NCBI GenBank assembly: GCA_964352775.1
Contig: CAYGTK010000186.1
Location: forward strand, 1 to 8,173
Source: CAYGTK01 sp964352775
GTDB taxonomy: Bacteria > Bacteroidota > Bacteroidia > Chitinophagales > CAIOSU01
DNA: 8,173 nucleotides
Reading direction: 5' to 3'
The stretch's first letter is position 1. Every line of letters begins with the position of its first letter. Made by a program: the position numbers and the translations under genes. This document shows positions 1-5,493 of the stretch, piece by piece. Below the pieces are notes generated by a model. That model was given only the letters and a program-made list of their open reading frames with translations. It made no database searches and was not told the DNA's origin.

Positions 1-141
1 TGCGATAACACACAGTCGGAAAACACCTTTAGCATCGGCTGGAGACATACCTACACCCAAGTGGGCGATTACACGGTAACTGCCATTGTGTTCGTTAATA
101 ATGAATCTACCACGCTAACTGGTAGCATTACAGTAGAGTAA
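1..141 (+). CDS. C-terminal end of a secreted/surface protein with a PKD-like domain (partial)
   Basis: Frame 1 is open from the first base to a TAA stop, giving 46 residues with no start in the window, so only the C-terminus is seen. The tail has the look of the last strands of a PKD/Ig-like domain: a W-x-H-T-Y stretch, then VGDYTVTAIV, then a final strand ending ITVE. PKD-type beta-sandwich domains are common in Bacteroidota surface and secreted proteins, where they act as spacers or in adhesion; that role is inference here. No C-terminal type IX secretion sorting domain follows, since the protein stops directly after the last strand. The stop lies 12 bp from the stop of the convergent gene on the minus strand. 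The domain type is moderately supported; the function of the whole protein is unknown. Confidence 0.6.
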   Translation, partial: CDNTQSENTFSIGWRHTYTQVGDYTVTAIVFVNNESTTLTGSITVE

Positions 142-153
142 CTTATCAGGGAT

Positions 154-966
154 CTACTCCCCAACCCGAAAGAAGATGTCGTAACCGTGCCCGTGGTGAA
201 GTAAGGGTTCTTCGTACAGTTCGTAAATGGTGCTAAAATCCACGTCTGGCGTATGTTCTGCTTGTAAGTAGCGCTCATAGCCATCGGAAGTTAGCACAGA
301 ATCGGGGTTAGTTGTGTAGTTCCCATTAGCTAACTCATGGCCGCCACCCAAGTGTATAAAGCCCCATAACTGCCCCTTAACGGTATAAGTACGCACCGAG
401 CTGATGTGCTGCCAATTCAATTCTTGTTCGCCCTTGGTAAAGCGGTTAGCGGTATCTGAAAGGATGGGTAAATTGATGGGTACTCCATCAAATACCAAGT
501 GGTTTGCTGCAGTATCCTTTTCGCTGATGTATGCTCGTTTACAGTCGCGCCTAAAGTCGCAGTAGGTCATCTGCTGCGGTTGGAATACGGTTATATCCTT
601 ATAGTTGCTTAACACGCTATCGATAATAAGCAGCGCGCTTTCGTTCAATTCTTTTTGGTAATCTCCAATAAAGGAGTAGCTAGTACAAGCCACTCTACTC
701 TCTAACAATTGCTGTTCGGCAGAATACTTGTTAATGTAGAAACGCAAAGAGAAACCCGCGCTAAAATCATCAGTACCACTTGCGGACAGGCCAGCCCACC
801 TATGTATGCTACCTAGATGATTTCGATGTATCTCCACATCCAGCGTAACTACCGTATCGCCCACCATACCTATGGGAAAGACCTTGTATTGGTTAGCTAC
901 TAAGCAAGCCTGAGCAGCGCTTACCGACAAGTACAACAGCAATAAGCAAAGCATGATATTTCGCAT
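154..966 (-). CDS. Secreted hypothetical protein of unknown function
   Basis: A 270-residue protein that I do not recognise. Residues 1-20 form a clear export signal: short basic start, hydrophobic LCLLLLYL core, then a cleavage-like A-Q-A before Cys21. The Cys would fit a lipoprotein only loosely, because Leu is absent at -3; cleavage by signal peptidase I is equally possible. The mature part has Cys21, Cys94, Cys136 and Cys142; the last two sit in a CDFRRDC stretch and could form a disulfide. There are two glycine/histidine patches, HLGGGHE near 205-211 and LHHGHGYD near 256-263, which could bind metal, but this is only a guess. A second Met at residue 5 is a weaker start because it loses the basic N-terminus. 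It shares the minus strand with the peroxidase gene 126 bp upstream, but the gap shows no clear promoter. Confidence 0.75.
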   Translation of the reverse strand: MRNIMLCLLLLYLSVSAAQACLVANQYKVFPIGMVGDTVVTLDVEIHRNHLGSIHRWAGLSASGTDDFSAGFSLRFYINKYSAEQQLLESRVACTSYSFIGDYQKELNESALLIIDSVLSNYKDITVFQPQQMTYCDFRRDCKRAYISEKDTAANHLVFDGVPINLPILSDTANRFTKGEQELNWQHISSVRTYTVKGQLWGFIHLGGGHELANGNYTTNPDSVLTSDGYERYLQAEHTPDVDFSTIYELYEEPLLHHGHGYDIFFRVGE

Positions 967-1092
967 AGCGTGGGTTTAACTAGTATAACGGCATCTACCA
1001 ACATAGATACAAAAAGCAGGATGTACTCTTAAGGATAATTACAGCTCTTGCTGAAAAGCTATTACTAAATGAACTTGGACGAACAGACGGCC
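967..1092. other. Intergenic gap between two minus-strand genes
   Basis: This 126-bp gap separates the peroxidase stop from the start of the secreted hypothetical gene. No convincing Bacteroidota promoter is seen. The nearest -7-like string on the minus strand is TATGTTGG, with one departure from TAnnTTTG and no TTG at the right distance. A weak imperfect hairpin at 1043-1060 (AGCT arms, one mismatch) lacks a U tract. No gene is visible. Confidence 0.5.
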
Positions 1093-2370
1093 CTATATCC
1101 TAAACGGGTCAGAGAACTTAACATCTCTGGTAAAGTTATCGTCTGTAAGGGTTTCTAAGAAAGCTACTAGGGCTCTTTTATCTTGTGGCGATAGGTTAAA
1201 GCGCTTAGCTTTTACCGTACCAGTTGATACAAATGGAGTACCTATAAAGTCATCATTTATAATGGTGAGGTCGCTTGGAAATATCCCATTATTATTCAAC
1301 TCAAACTGATCGAATAACACTCCGGTAGCGTTCTGCTGATCAGCAAACTCCGTTAACGACCAATCCAAGTTGGGGTGATCAGCAATATCATCGGAGTAAT
1401 GGTCTACCACTTCTTCTAGCGTAGCAAAACGGCCATCGTGCATGTATGGTGCAGTTAGCCCCACATTTCTAAGGCTAGGTATTTTAAAGTGTCCATCCAT
1501 ACCACCAGAGCCAGGAAAAAACGACTGGGTAAGGTCAACTACTTCAGCATCGGTTTCATCCAACAATTCTCCCAGCCCTTTATCAGCATAGTTCTTACTT
1601 AAACCAATGTTTGCCGTTTGGCCTGTCCATAGGCCTTTAAAGTCTGTATTTGAGTGGCAATTTCCGCAGGTAAGTTCTTCAAAGAATAATTGCTTACCGC
1701 GTAGCTCCTGTGCATTGAAATTGCGGAAATCGCTGGTCATTCCACGGTCGTACTTCGAATCGTAGGATACCATGCTCAGCAAAAATGCACTTAGTGCCTG
1801 CGATACTCCTTCTTCCGTTACTTCTGATGTACCGTAAGCCTTGGCAAATAGATCAGGATAATATTCTACCGCTGAAAGCTTGGTGATGAGGTCGTCCATT
1901 TCTTCAAAACCCATTTCTAGGTGATTGAATACTGGCATGGTCACCTGATCGCGAAGATCCCAAGTACGAAGATCCCAAAAGAAGCCTTCCCCATCTCTAA
2001 AGTTGACCAGTTGCATGGAGTTACGGGTGGTCATTTTATCTTCAAAGCCACGGCTGAATGCCTTGTTATCAGCAAAACCCAATGTCTGCTTATGGCAACT
2101 TCCGCATGATACCGAGTTGTTTAGCGATAACTGCGTATCGTAAAACAACACACGACCAAGCGTGGCCGTATTATCGCTCATGCTCTCTCCTTCTAAGTTC
2201 CATTGTAGGTGCTGCATGTGCTGCGGCACGCCTAATAAGTTGGTATAGTTATGCGCATCAGTAGGCAACTGCGGTGTGCTGCTCACTATGGTAGCATCAT
2301 TCTTTTGACACGAGAACAATATCACACTTAATGTAATGGCAACTGATAATAGACTAACAACTTTTTTCAT
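1093..2370 (-). CDS. Diheme cytochrome-c peroxidase / MauG-family lipoprotein
   Basis: A 425-residue diheme c-type cytochrome of the bacterial CCP/MauG family, which in typical members reduces H2O2 in the periplasm with electrons from small c-type cytochromes. The N-terminus is a lipoprotein signal with the lipobox LFSC, placing the acylated Cys at residue 21, so the protein is probably anchored to a membrane and faces the periplasm. Two heme-attachment CxxCH motifs are visible at 89-93 (CGSCH) and 235-239 (CGNCH). Other family landmarks are RNSMQLVNF (116-124), FFWDLR (130-135), NHLEMG (149-154), IPSLRNVGLTAPYMHDGRFATLEEVVDHY (297 onward, written here as the family block IPSLRN plus PYMHDG) and a final LVAFLETLTD helix. 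Met310 in PYMHDG is a candidate axial ligand of the electron-transfer heme, by analogy with classical CCPs. About 45 residues (roughly 340-388) lie between the HPNLD block and the final LSPQDKRALVAFL helix, longer than I expect. True peroxidase versus other MauG-like oxidation cannot be decided from sequence. Confidence 0.93.
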   Translation of the reverse strand: MKKVVSLLSVAITLSVILFSCQKNDATIVSSTPQLPTDAHNYTNLLGVPQHMQHLQWNLEGESMSDNTATLGRVLFYDTQLSLNNSVSCGSCHKQTLGFADNKAFSRGFEDKMTTRNSMQLVNFRDGEGFFWDLRTWDLRDQVTMPVFNHLEMGFEEMDDLITKLSAVEYYPDLFAKAYGTSEVTEEGVSQALSAFLLSMVSYDSKYDRGMTSDFRNFNAQELRGKQLFFEELTCGNCHSNTDFKGLWTGQTANIGLSKNYADKGLGELLDETDAEVVDLTQSFFPGSGGMDGHFKIPSLRNVGLTAPYMHDGRFATLEEVVDHYSDDIADHPNLDWSLTEFADQQNATGVLFDQFELNNNGIFPSDLTIINDDFIGTPFVSTGTVKAKRFNLSPQDKRALVAFLETLTDDNFTRDVKFSDPFRI

Positions 2371-2392
2371 GGCAAGAGAGTTTGGGCTTATA

Positions 2393-2424
2393 TAAATATA
2401 GCATTATCCTTTAATGTAGCAAAA
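2393..2424 (-). promoter_or_regulatory. Bacteroidota-type promoter of the diheme peroxidase gene
   Basis: Read on the minus strand, TTTTG (2420-2424) is followed by exactly 19 bases and then TATATTTA (2393-2400). This matches the Bacteroidota consensus TTTG - about 19 to 21 bases - TAnnTTTG at all but the last base. Transcription would begin roughly 15 to 20 bases before the ATG at 2370, leaving a short leader without a Shine-Dalgarno sequence, as is usual in this phylum. The spacing match is what makes it persuasive. Confidence 0.5.
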
Positions 2425-2443
2425 TCGATCAAGTGATATTACA

Positions 2444-3130
2444 CTATCCACGTTTGAATAATCGCACAGCGAAAAACAAGGAAGTAGGCAATACAAATCG
2501 AATGCGCTGCTCTGTTAGCTTATCCGTATCGTTCTGAAAGGTAGATACAGAAAAGGTGGACTTATCATTTGTTTCTTGATAGGCATAGTAAAAGGCCGTT
2601 TCGGTAAACAGGCTAATGCGATCGTTAAAGTGTACCTGTATACCTAACACTGGTCCGCAACCAATATTCCAAGAGGTTCTTTCCGTAGTTACCTCTTCAA
2701 AGCCATTATTAAAAGAAGTGCTACTGACGCCATAGCTACCCGTTAGGTCTACCCCAATGTAGGTGCTCCACGTTTTGGTCAGTTGAAATTGTTTCTCGAA
2801 ACCCACGCGGGTGTTTAATGATATGTTCTTCGTTACTCTGTCGCTAGGTAGTGCATCGTCTTGAAATTTTGAGTTCAGCAAGGTTAAACCTAAGCCAAAG
2901 CGAAACACTTTCAATTTAGAATTGATACGCTTATATGATATAGCATAGGGGCTTATCTCAATGCTATTGTCTTCACTAAAATTGAGGAATTGCTTGATGA
3001 AGAAGGTGGCATTAACGGCCAACTCGTGCTTTACACCCTTGGCGGGTTTAGTAGCATCGCCCTCTTCTTGAGCCAGAAGCGGAGTAGATAACAACAGCGT
3101 GAATAGCGATAATAAAAAGAAGGTGCGCAT
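2444..3130 (-). CDS. Small outer-membrane beta-barrel protein
   Basis: A 228-residue protein with a signal peptide (hydrophobic FFLLSLFTLLLSTPLLA, likely cut after Ala20). The mature part is built of short alternating polar/hydrophobic stretches with aromatic girdles, such as FRFGLGLTLL, YIGVDLTGSYG, ISLFTETAFYYAY and LPTSLFFAVRLF, and ends close to the last strand, as in 8- to 10-strand outer-membrane barrels. This fits the broad OmpA-barrel-like/'outer membrane protein beta-barrel' group of Bacteroidota. The ligand or role is not visible. It lies upstream of the peroxidase gene on the same strand, 73 bp away, but the peroxidase has its own promoter candidate, so co-transcription is uncertain. 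The ATG start gives an ideal signal peptide. Confidence 0.8.
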   Translation of the reverse strand: MRTFFLLSLFTLLLSTPLLAQEEGDATKPAKGVKHELAVNATFFIKQFLNFSEDNSIEISPYAISYKRINSKLKVFRFGLGLTLLNSKFQDDALPSDRVTKNISLNTRVGFEKQFQLTKTWSTYIGVDLTGSYGVSSTSFNNGFEEVTTERTSWNIGCGPVLGIQVHFNDRISLFTETAFYYAYQETNDKSTFSVSTFQNDTDKLTEQRIRFVLPTSLFFAVRLFKRG

Positions 3131-3196
3131 GGTGGTTGGTTTGGGTTAAATACAATACTACTCTTCAATATTACGAATTTAGAAGATAAGTATGGT

Positions 3197-3204
3197 CAAA
3201 TTTA
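3197..3204 (-). promoter_or_regulatory. Candidate -7 promoter box for the outer-membrane barrel gene
   Basis: The minus-strand string TAAATTTG is a perfect match to the Bacteroidota -7 element TAnnTTTG. It lies about 66 bases upstream of the ATG at 3130, predicting a leader of roughly 60 bases. No clear TTG is found 19 to 21 bases further upstream, so only the -7 half is supported. An 8-base degenerate motif can occur by chance; position and orientation are what favour it. Confidence 0.4.
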
Positions 3205-3471
3205 GATAGGGAACGGAGAATTGGGTTTTGTATTGTTTATGGGCAATACTACCAAAGCTGCCCCCGCCTACCTCTTCTATCGTTGATAAGGCTACTACGC
3301 AGTATTCTTCAAAAATAAATCACCCACACTTTAACTATTTCATGAAATTATTTTTTATATTCATAAGGCTTAACTAGTTTAGGCTACAACACTACACCTT
3401 ATCAAGAATATTGAGAGAGTTATTAGCCCAACACTATCAGTATTCATCTAGCAGTGTAGATAATAGTAGTA

Positions 3472-3517
3472 GGTAACTAATGTGCAGACATCTTGTGCGT
3501 TCTGCATGTTAGTTACT
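3472..3517. repeat. Strong inverted repeat / RNA hairpin upstream of the helical-protein gene
   Basis: The left arm 3473-3488 (GTAACTAATGTGCAGA) and the right arm 3501-3516 (TCTGCATGTTAGTTAC) pair along all 16 positions, 14 as Watson-Crick and two adjacent as G-U when transcribed in the plus direction; G3472-U3517 adds another wobble. The loop is 12 bases. No U tract follows on either strand, so it is not a standard intrinsic terminator. It sits 65 bases before the next start codon. It could be a leader structure, an operator-like palindrome, or a remnant of a small mobile repeat. Confidence 0.65.
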
Positions 3518-3564
3518 GAACTACGCTTTGGTGAGAGTGGGTGGTTTTTAGTGGACAGTAGCTA

Positions 3565-3584
3565 CATGTTTTCATCATAACATG
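3565..3584 (+). promoter_or_regulatory. Small hairpin covering the start codon of the helical-protein gene
   Basis: CATGTT (3565-3570) is the exact reverse complement of AACATG (3579-3584), with an 8-base loop between them. The second arm contains the proposed ATG start at 3582-3584, so folding would hide the start codon. The stem is only six pairs and AU-rich, hence marginal; it gains some weight from the stronger hairpin just upstream. Confidence 0.3.
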
Positions 3585-4316
3585 GTGACTTATCCGTATC
3601 TTCAAGGTATGACGATAGATGAAGCACTATCCAGCTATTTAGAACACAAAGACCAGTATTATGGGCTTCACGGAGAGAACAACCCATCTCTCCTAGTGTT
3701 TAAAAAAGCGCATCCAAACCTAAGTTCAGTCCATATAGCATTCTTGATCAACCTATTAGCCCCCAGCAATAATAAACTAGAAGAAAAATTCTTTACCGCT
3801 GAACTTTTGGGTTTATATACCAACTACTCTGACAAACTTTTTGAGCCACTAATGAATATGGCCATAAATTATAGAGACCCCAGCTATACCCGTTTTTTTC
3901 TACGACCGTGCCTTTATGTTTTTGGGGTGGGAAGAGTAATTGACTACCTAATTAAAGAATTTAAGCAGGATGATCTGGGAAAGCATATGGGAGTTTGTAA
4001 CCTATGCTATCATTTACCCTATTATGCGTCCACTTTACCGATAGAAGTTAGAATAGAAGCGGGATGTAAGATAAGAACGCATATCCCACATCCTGACATT
4101 CAAAGATTACTTGACCTGATAGCTAATTCGGCCATCAATTGTAATTCGCGCGTAGAGGTTTACCTTTTACAAGAAGTATTTAAAAATACAGACAGGCGAC
4201 TTAAAAGTAAGTTCAACGATGTTCCGAAAGATGGAGATGAACTTGACGACTTGATATCAACTAATAAGGAGGAAGCAGCGGTTTGGAAAAGAGTAAGAGA
4301 GATAGTTAGCGCATAG
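3582..4316 (+). CDS. Hypothetical helical protein, possibly HEAT-like
   Basis: A 244-residue soluble protein that I do not recognise. There is no signal peptide or membrane span, so it should be cytoplasmic. The sequence reads as a chain of amphipathic helices of about 12 to 18 residues, for example 48-60, 67-80, 84-96, 116-127, 172-182 and 190-200, separated by short loops with Asn/Asp/Pro. That is the style of HEAT/ARM-like solenoids, but no repeat consensus is sharp enough to assert it. Five cysteines are present, including C139-N-L-C142; a lone CxxC is not enough to call a zinc site. The C-terminus (213-244) is acidic then helical. Sampled 60-base lines inside the gene are 32-37% GC, against 48% in the next gene, so it may have been acquired separately. 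The next ATG (codon 10, at 3609) is an alternative start. AlkB follows 41 bp later on the same strand. Confidence 0.65.
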   Translation: MVTYPYLQGMTIDEALSSYLEHKDQYYGLHGENNPSLLVFKKAHPNLSSVHIAFLINLLAPSNNKLEEKFFTAELLGLYTNYSDKLFEPLMNMAINYRDPSYTRFFLRPCLYVFGVGRVIDYLIKEFKQDDLGKHMGVCNLCYHLPYYASTLPIEVRIEAGCKIRTHIPHPDIQRLLDLIANSAINCNSRVEVYLLQEVFKNTDRRLKSKFNDVPKDGDELDDLISTNKEEAAVWKRVREIVSA

Positions 4317-4357
4317 ATGTTTATTCAGTTTTATTCTTAACCACTACTTTTACCCCA

Positions 4358-4870
4358 ATGCAAGGCGTAACCTACACCAACAACTTCATCCCCAATGCAA
4401 GCGAGCTATTCAACTCGCTACAGCAAGAAGTAGCTTGGGATGACCGCATGGCCGCTCGAAAAACGGCTAGCTTTGGTAAGGCTTACAACTACTCGCAAAT
4501 GCAATATCCCTTTCAGGAATTCAGGGAAGATCTGCTGCCTTTGCTCGATGGTATTGAGCAGCAATTTGGCTTTAGGCCCAACAATTGCTTGATCGATTAT
4601 TACCTAGATGGTCGTTCTAAAATGGGTTTCCATAGCGACCAGACCGATATTCTGCAACACAATACGGGCGTAGCTATCATATCCCTAGGCGAAGCCCGTA
4701 CGCTGCGCTTCCGCAACATAGCCGATAAAGAGGTGACCAAAGACTATGTACTAGCCCCAGGATCGATCTTATACATGACCAGCGAAGTACAAACCGAATG
4801 GCAACACGCCATACCAAGATCAGATACTGAAAATGGTAGGATGAGCTTGACTTTTAGGGAACTACTATAA
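4358..4870 (+). CDS. AlkB-like 2-oxoglutarate/Fe(II)-dependent dioxygenase
   Basis: A 170-residue protein of the AlkB family, whose known members remove alkyl groups from DNA or RNA bases by oxidation, using Fe(II), O2 and 2-oxoglutarate. The double-stranded beta-helix signature is complete. The iron triad is His92 and Asp94 in GFHSDQTD plus His150 in EWQHAIP. The 2-oxoglutarate-binding arginines are Arg161 and Arg167 in GRMSLTFR, the R-x5-R pattern of the family. LIDYYLDGRSKMG (78-90) is the usual lead-in to the HxD motif, and ISLGEARTLRFR (108-119) is a core strand block. It is shorter than E. coli AlkB (216 residues), mostly at the N-terminal nucleotide-recognition part, so its preferred substrate cannot be inferred. 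No Ada-type regulator is nearby. It starts 41 bp after the helical-protein gene, may share its transcript, and converges with a membrane protein gene 16 bp beyond its stop. Confidence 0.93.
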   Translation: MQGVTYTNNFIPNASELFNSLQQEVAWDDRMAARKTASFGKAYNYSQMQYPFQEFREDLLPLLDGIEQQFGFRPNNCLIDYYLDGRSKMGFHSDQTDILQHNTGVAIISLGEARTLRFRNIADKEVTKDYVLAPGSILYMTSEVQTEWQHAIPRSDTENGRMSLTFRELL

Positions 4871-4886
4871 CCCCAAACAACATCCC

Positions 4887-5285
4887 TCACAAATAAGAGA
4901 ATAGTACCCGCATGGTATAGGCGGTGTAGAAAAAGAATTCTATGAAGCTAATTGCTATATACATGGTAATAGCGCTAATGCCAATGGCCCAAAGTATAGG
5001 CCGTTCCAAAGTGGTGTACCTAGTCAAGTAGAAATATTGTACCGCGAAGTGGAGCAAACCAAAAAGTACAAGCCCTAGGTACCGAAGATGGTAGGGAGAA
5101 GAAAAGGAGGAGATGATACTATCAAATAGTAGGTAATGGTAGCTCGCATTTCTTCCAACTAACTCGGCAACATAATAAACGGAGTTAACCGCAAATACAC
5201 CAATAAGGTTAGTGCTTATCCAATAGAAAAAGAGGTAGGTCAGTAGCTTTTTGGCCTTTGTTAAATGATGAGAGCTGTCCACCAC
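4887..5285 (-). CDS. Small integral membrane protein of unknown function, GTG start
   Basis: A 132-residue protein with three hydrophobic segments long enough to cross the membrane: about 14-36 (LLTYLFFYWISTNLIGVF and on), 68-88 (LRYLGLVLFGLLHFAVQYFYL) in its Leu/Phe-rich core, and 96-122 (ILWAIGISAITMYIAISF onward). I do not recognise the family. Charged residues cluster at the N-terminus (TKAKK), suggesting an inside N-terminus by the positive-inside rule. No ATG is available: the frame is open upstream only to a stop at 5316-5318, and the only starts in that reach are two successive GTG codons at 5283-5285 and 5280-5282. The gene is isolated, facing AlkB on one side and back-to-back with the phage-like module on the other. 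Coding status rests on length and hydrophobic pattern. Confidence 0.65.
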   Translation of the reverse strand: MVDSSHHLTKAKKLLTYLFFYWISTNLIGVFAVNSVYYVAELVGRNASYHYLLFDSIISSFSSPYHLRYLGLVLFGLLHFAVQYFYLTRYTTLERPILWAIGISAITMYIAISFIEFFFYTAYTMRVLFSYL

Positions 5286-5417
5286 CCAAAAATACGGCAG
5301 CCATGTATCTGCCCGCTATTTATATCCAACAATTTCGCAAACATTAACAAATAAGCAGCTACTATTAGCCCTTGAAAACAGGGCGCGTTTCCCGCTATTT
5401 CATAGCCCCACTAGCCA

Positions 5418-5445
5418 ATTGGTCATTGTTAATTGATAATTGGTA
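5418..5445. repeat. Four tandem heptamers of the ATTGNTN type
   Basis: Four back-to-back 7-base units occupy 5418-5424 (ATTGGTC), 5425-5431 (ATTGTTA), 5432-5438 (ATTGATA) and 5439-5445 (ATTGGTA). All share ATTG in positions 1-4 and T in position 6. The array lies in the 208-bp non-coding spacer between the membrane protein gene and the phage-like module. Short tandem heptamers in intergenic DNA resemble the STRR class known from some cyanobacteria; any role here is unknown. Confidence 0.6.
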
Positions 5446-5460
5446 TTTCCACAAAAGTCT

Positions 5461-5488
5461 ACCTACTAAGTACTACCTACTAAATACT
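5461..5488. repeat. Two tandem 14-base repeats just upstream of the tail-terminator-like gene
   Basis: ACCTACTAAGTACT (5461-5474) and ACCTACTAAATACT (5475-5488) are adjacent and differ at a single base (G5470 versus A5484). The second copy ends five bases before the ATG at 5494, so these copies form the whole leader. No promoter consensus was found in or before them. Together with the heptamers and a weak 5-bp GCCCT/AGGGC hairpin at 5368-5384, this is all that the 208-bp spacer 5286-5493 holds. Confidence 0.6.
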
Positions 5489-5493
5489 GAATT

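Larger units (their letters stand above)
3131..3581. other. Long non-coding stretch with hairpins, between divergent genes
   Basis: This 451-bp region separates the minus-strand barrel gene from the plus-strand helical-protein gene. It contains the -7 box at 3197-3204, a strong hairpin at 3472-3517 and a small hairpin over the downstream start codon. No open frame of believable length is present. An 11-codon frame beginning at 3342 (MKLFFIFIRLN) and a 10-codon one at 3480-3512 inside the hairpin are the only short frames noticed, and neither has support. The middle part (about 3300-3440) is AT-rich and otherwise featureless. Confidence 0.6.

Noticed and set aside
1043..1060. Possible terminator hairpin after the peroxidase gene
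   Set aside because: The stem is four pairs plus two across a mismatch, and no U tract follows in the reading direction.
1921..2264. Plus-strand open frames overlapping the peroxidase gene
   Set aside because: They lie opposite a clearly conserved diheme peroxidase and their translations show no protein-like pattern.
3269..3280. 12-base word ACCTCTTCTATC shared with the gap near 7535
   Set aside because: In a window of this size one or two shared 12-mers are expected by chance, and the flanks do not match.
3438..3458. CAGTATT/CAGTGTA words 14 bases apart as another heptamer array
   Set aside because: Only two of three units share CAGT, too few to separate from chance.
3522..3530. Promoter-like TAcgcTTTG before the helical-protein gene
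   Set aside because: It has three bases rather than two between TA and TTTG, and no TTG at the expected upstream distance, so it does not meet the Bacteroidota consensus.
4345..4352. TACTTTTA as a promoter -7 box for the AlkB gene
   Set aside because: No upstream TTG partner exists, and it would start transcription at or after the ATG; co-transcription with the preceding gene is simpler.
5359..5370. Word TACTATTAGCC shared with the gap near 7524, considered as att-site or repeat
   Set aside because: Eleven bases only, with flanks that diverge; not enough for an attachment site, and no integrase or tRNA is present.
5368..5384. GCCCT/AGGGC hairpin as a terminator
   Set aside because: Only five pairs with a 7-base loop and no following T run; too weak to call.
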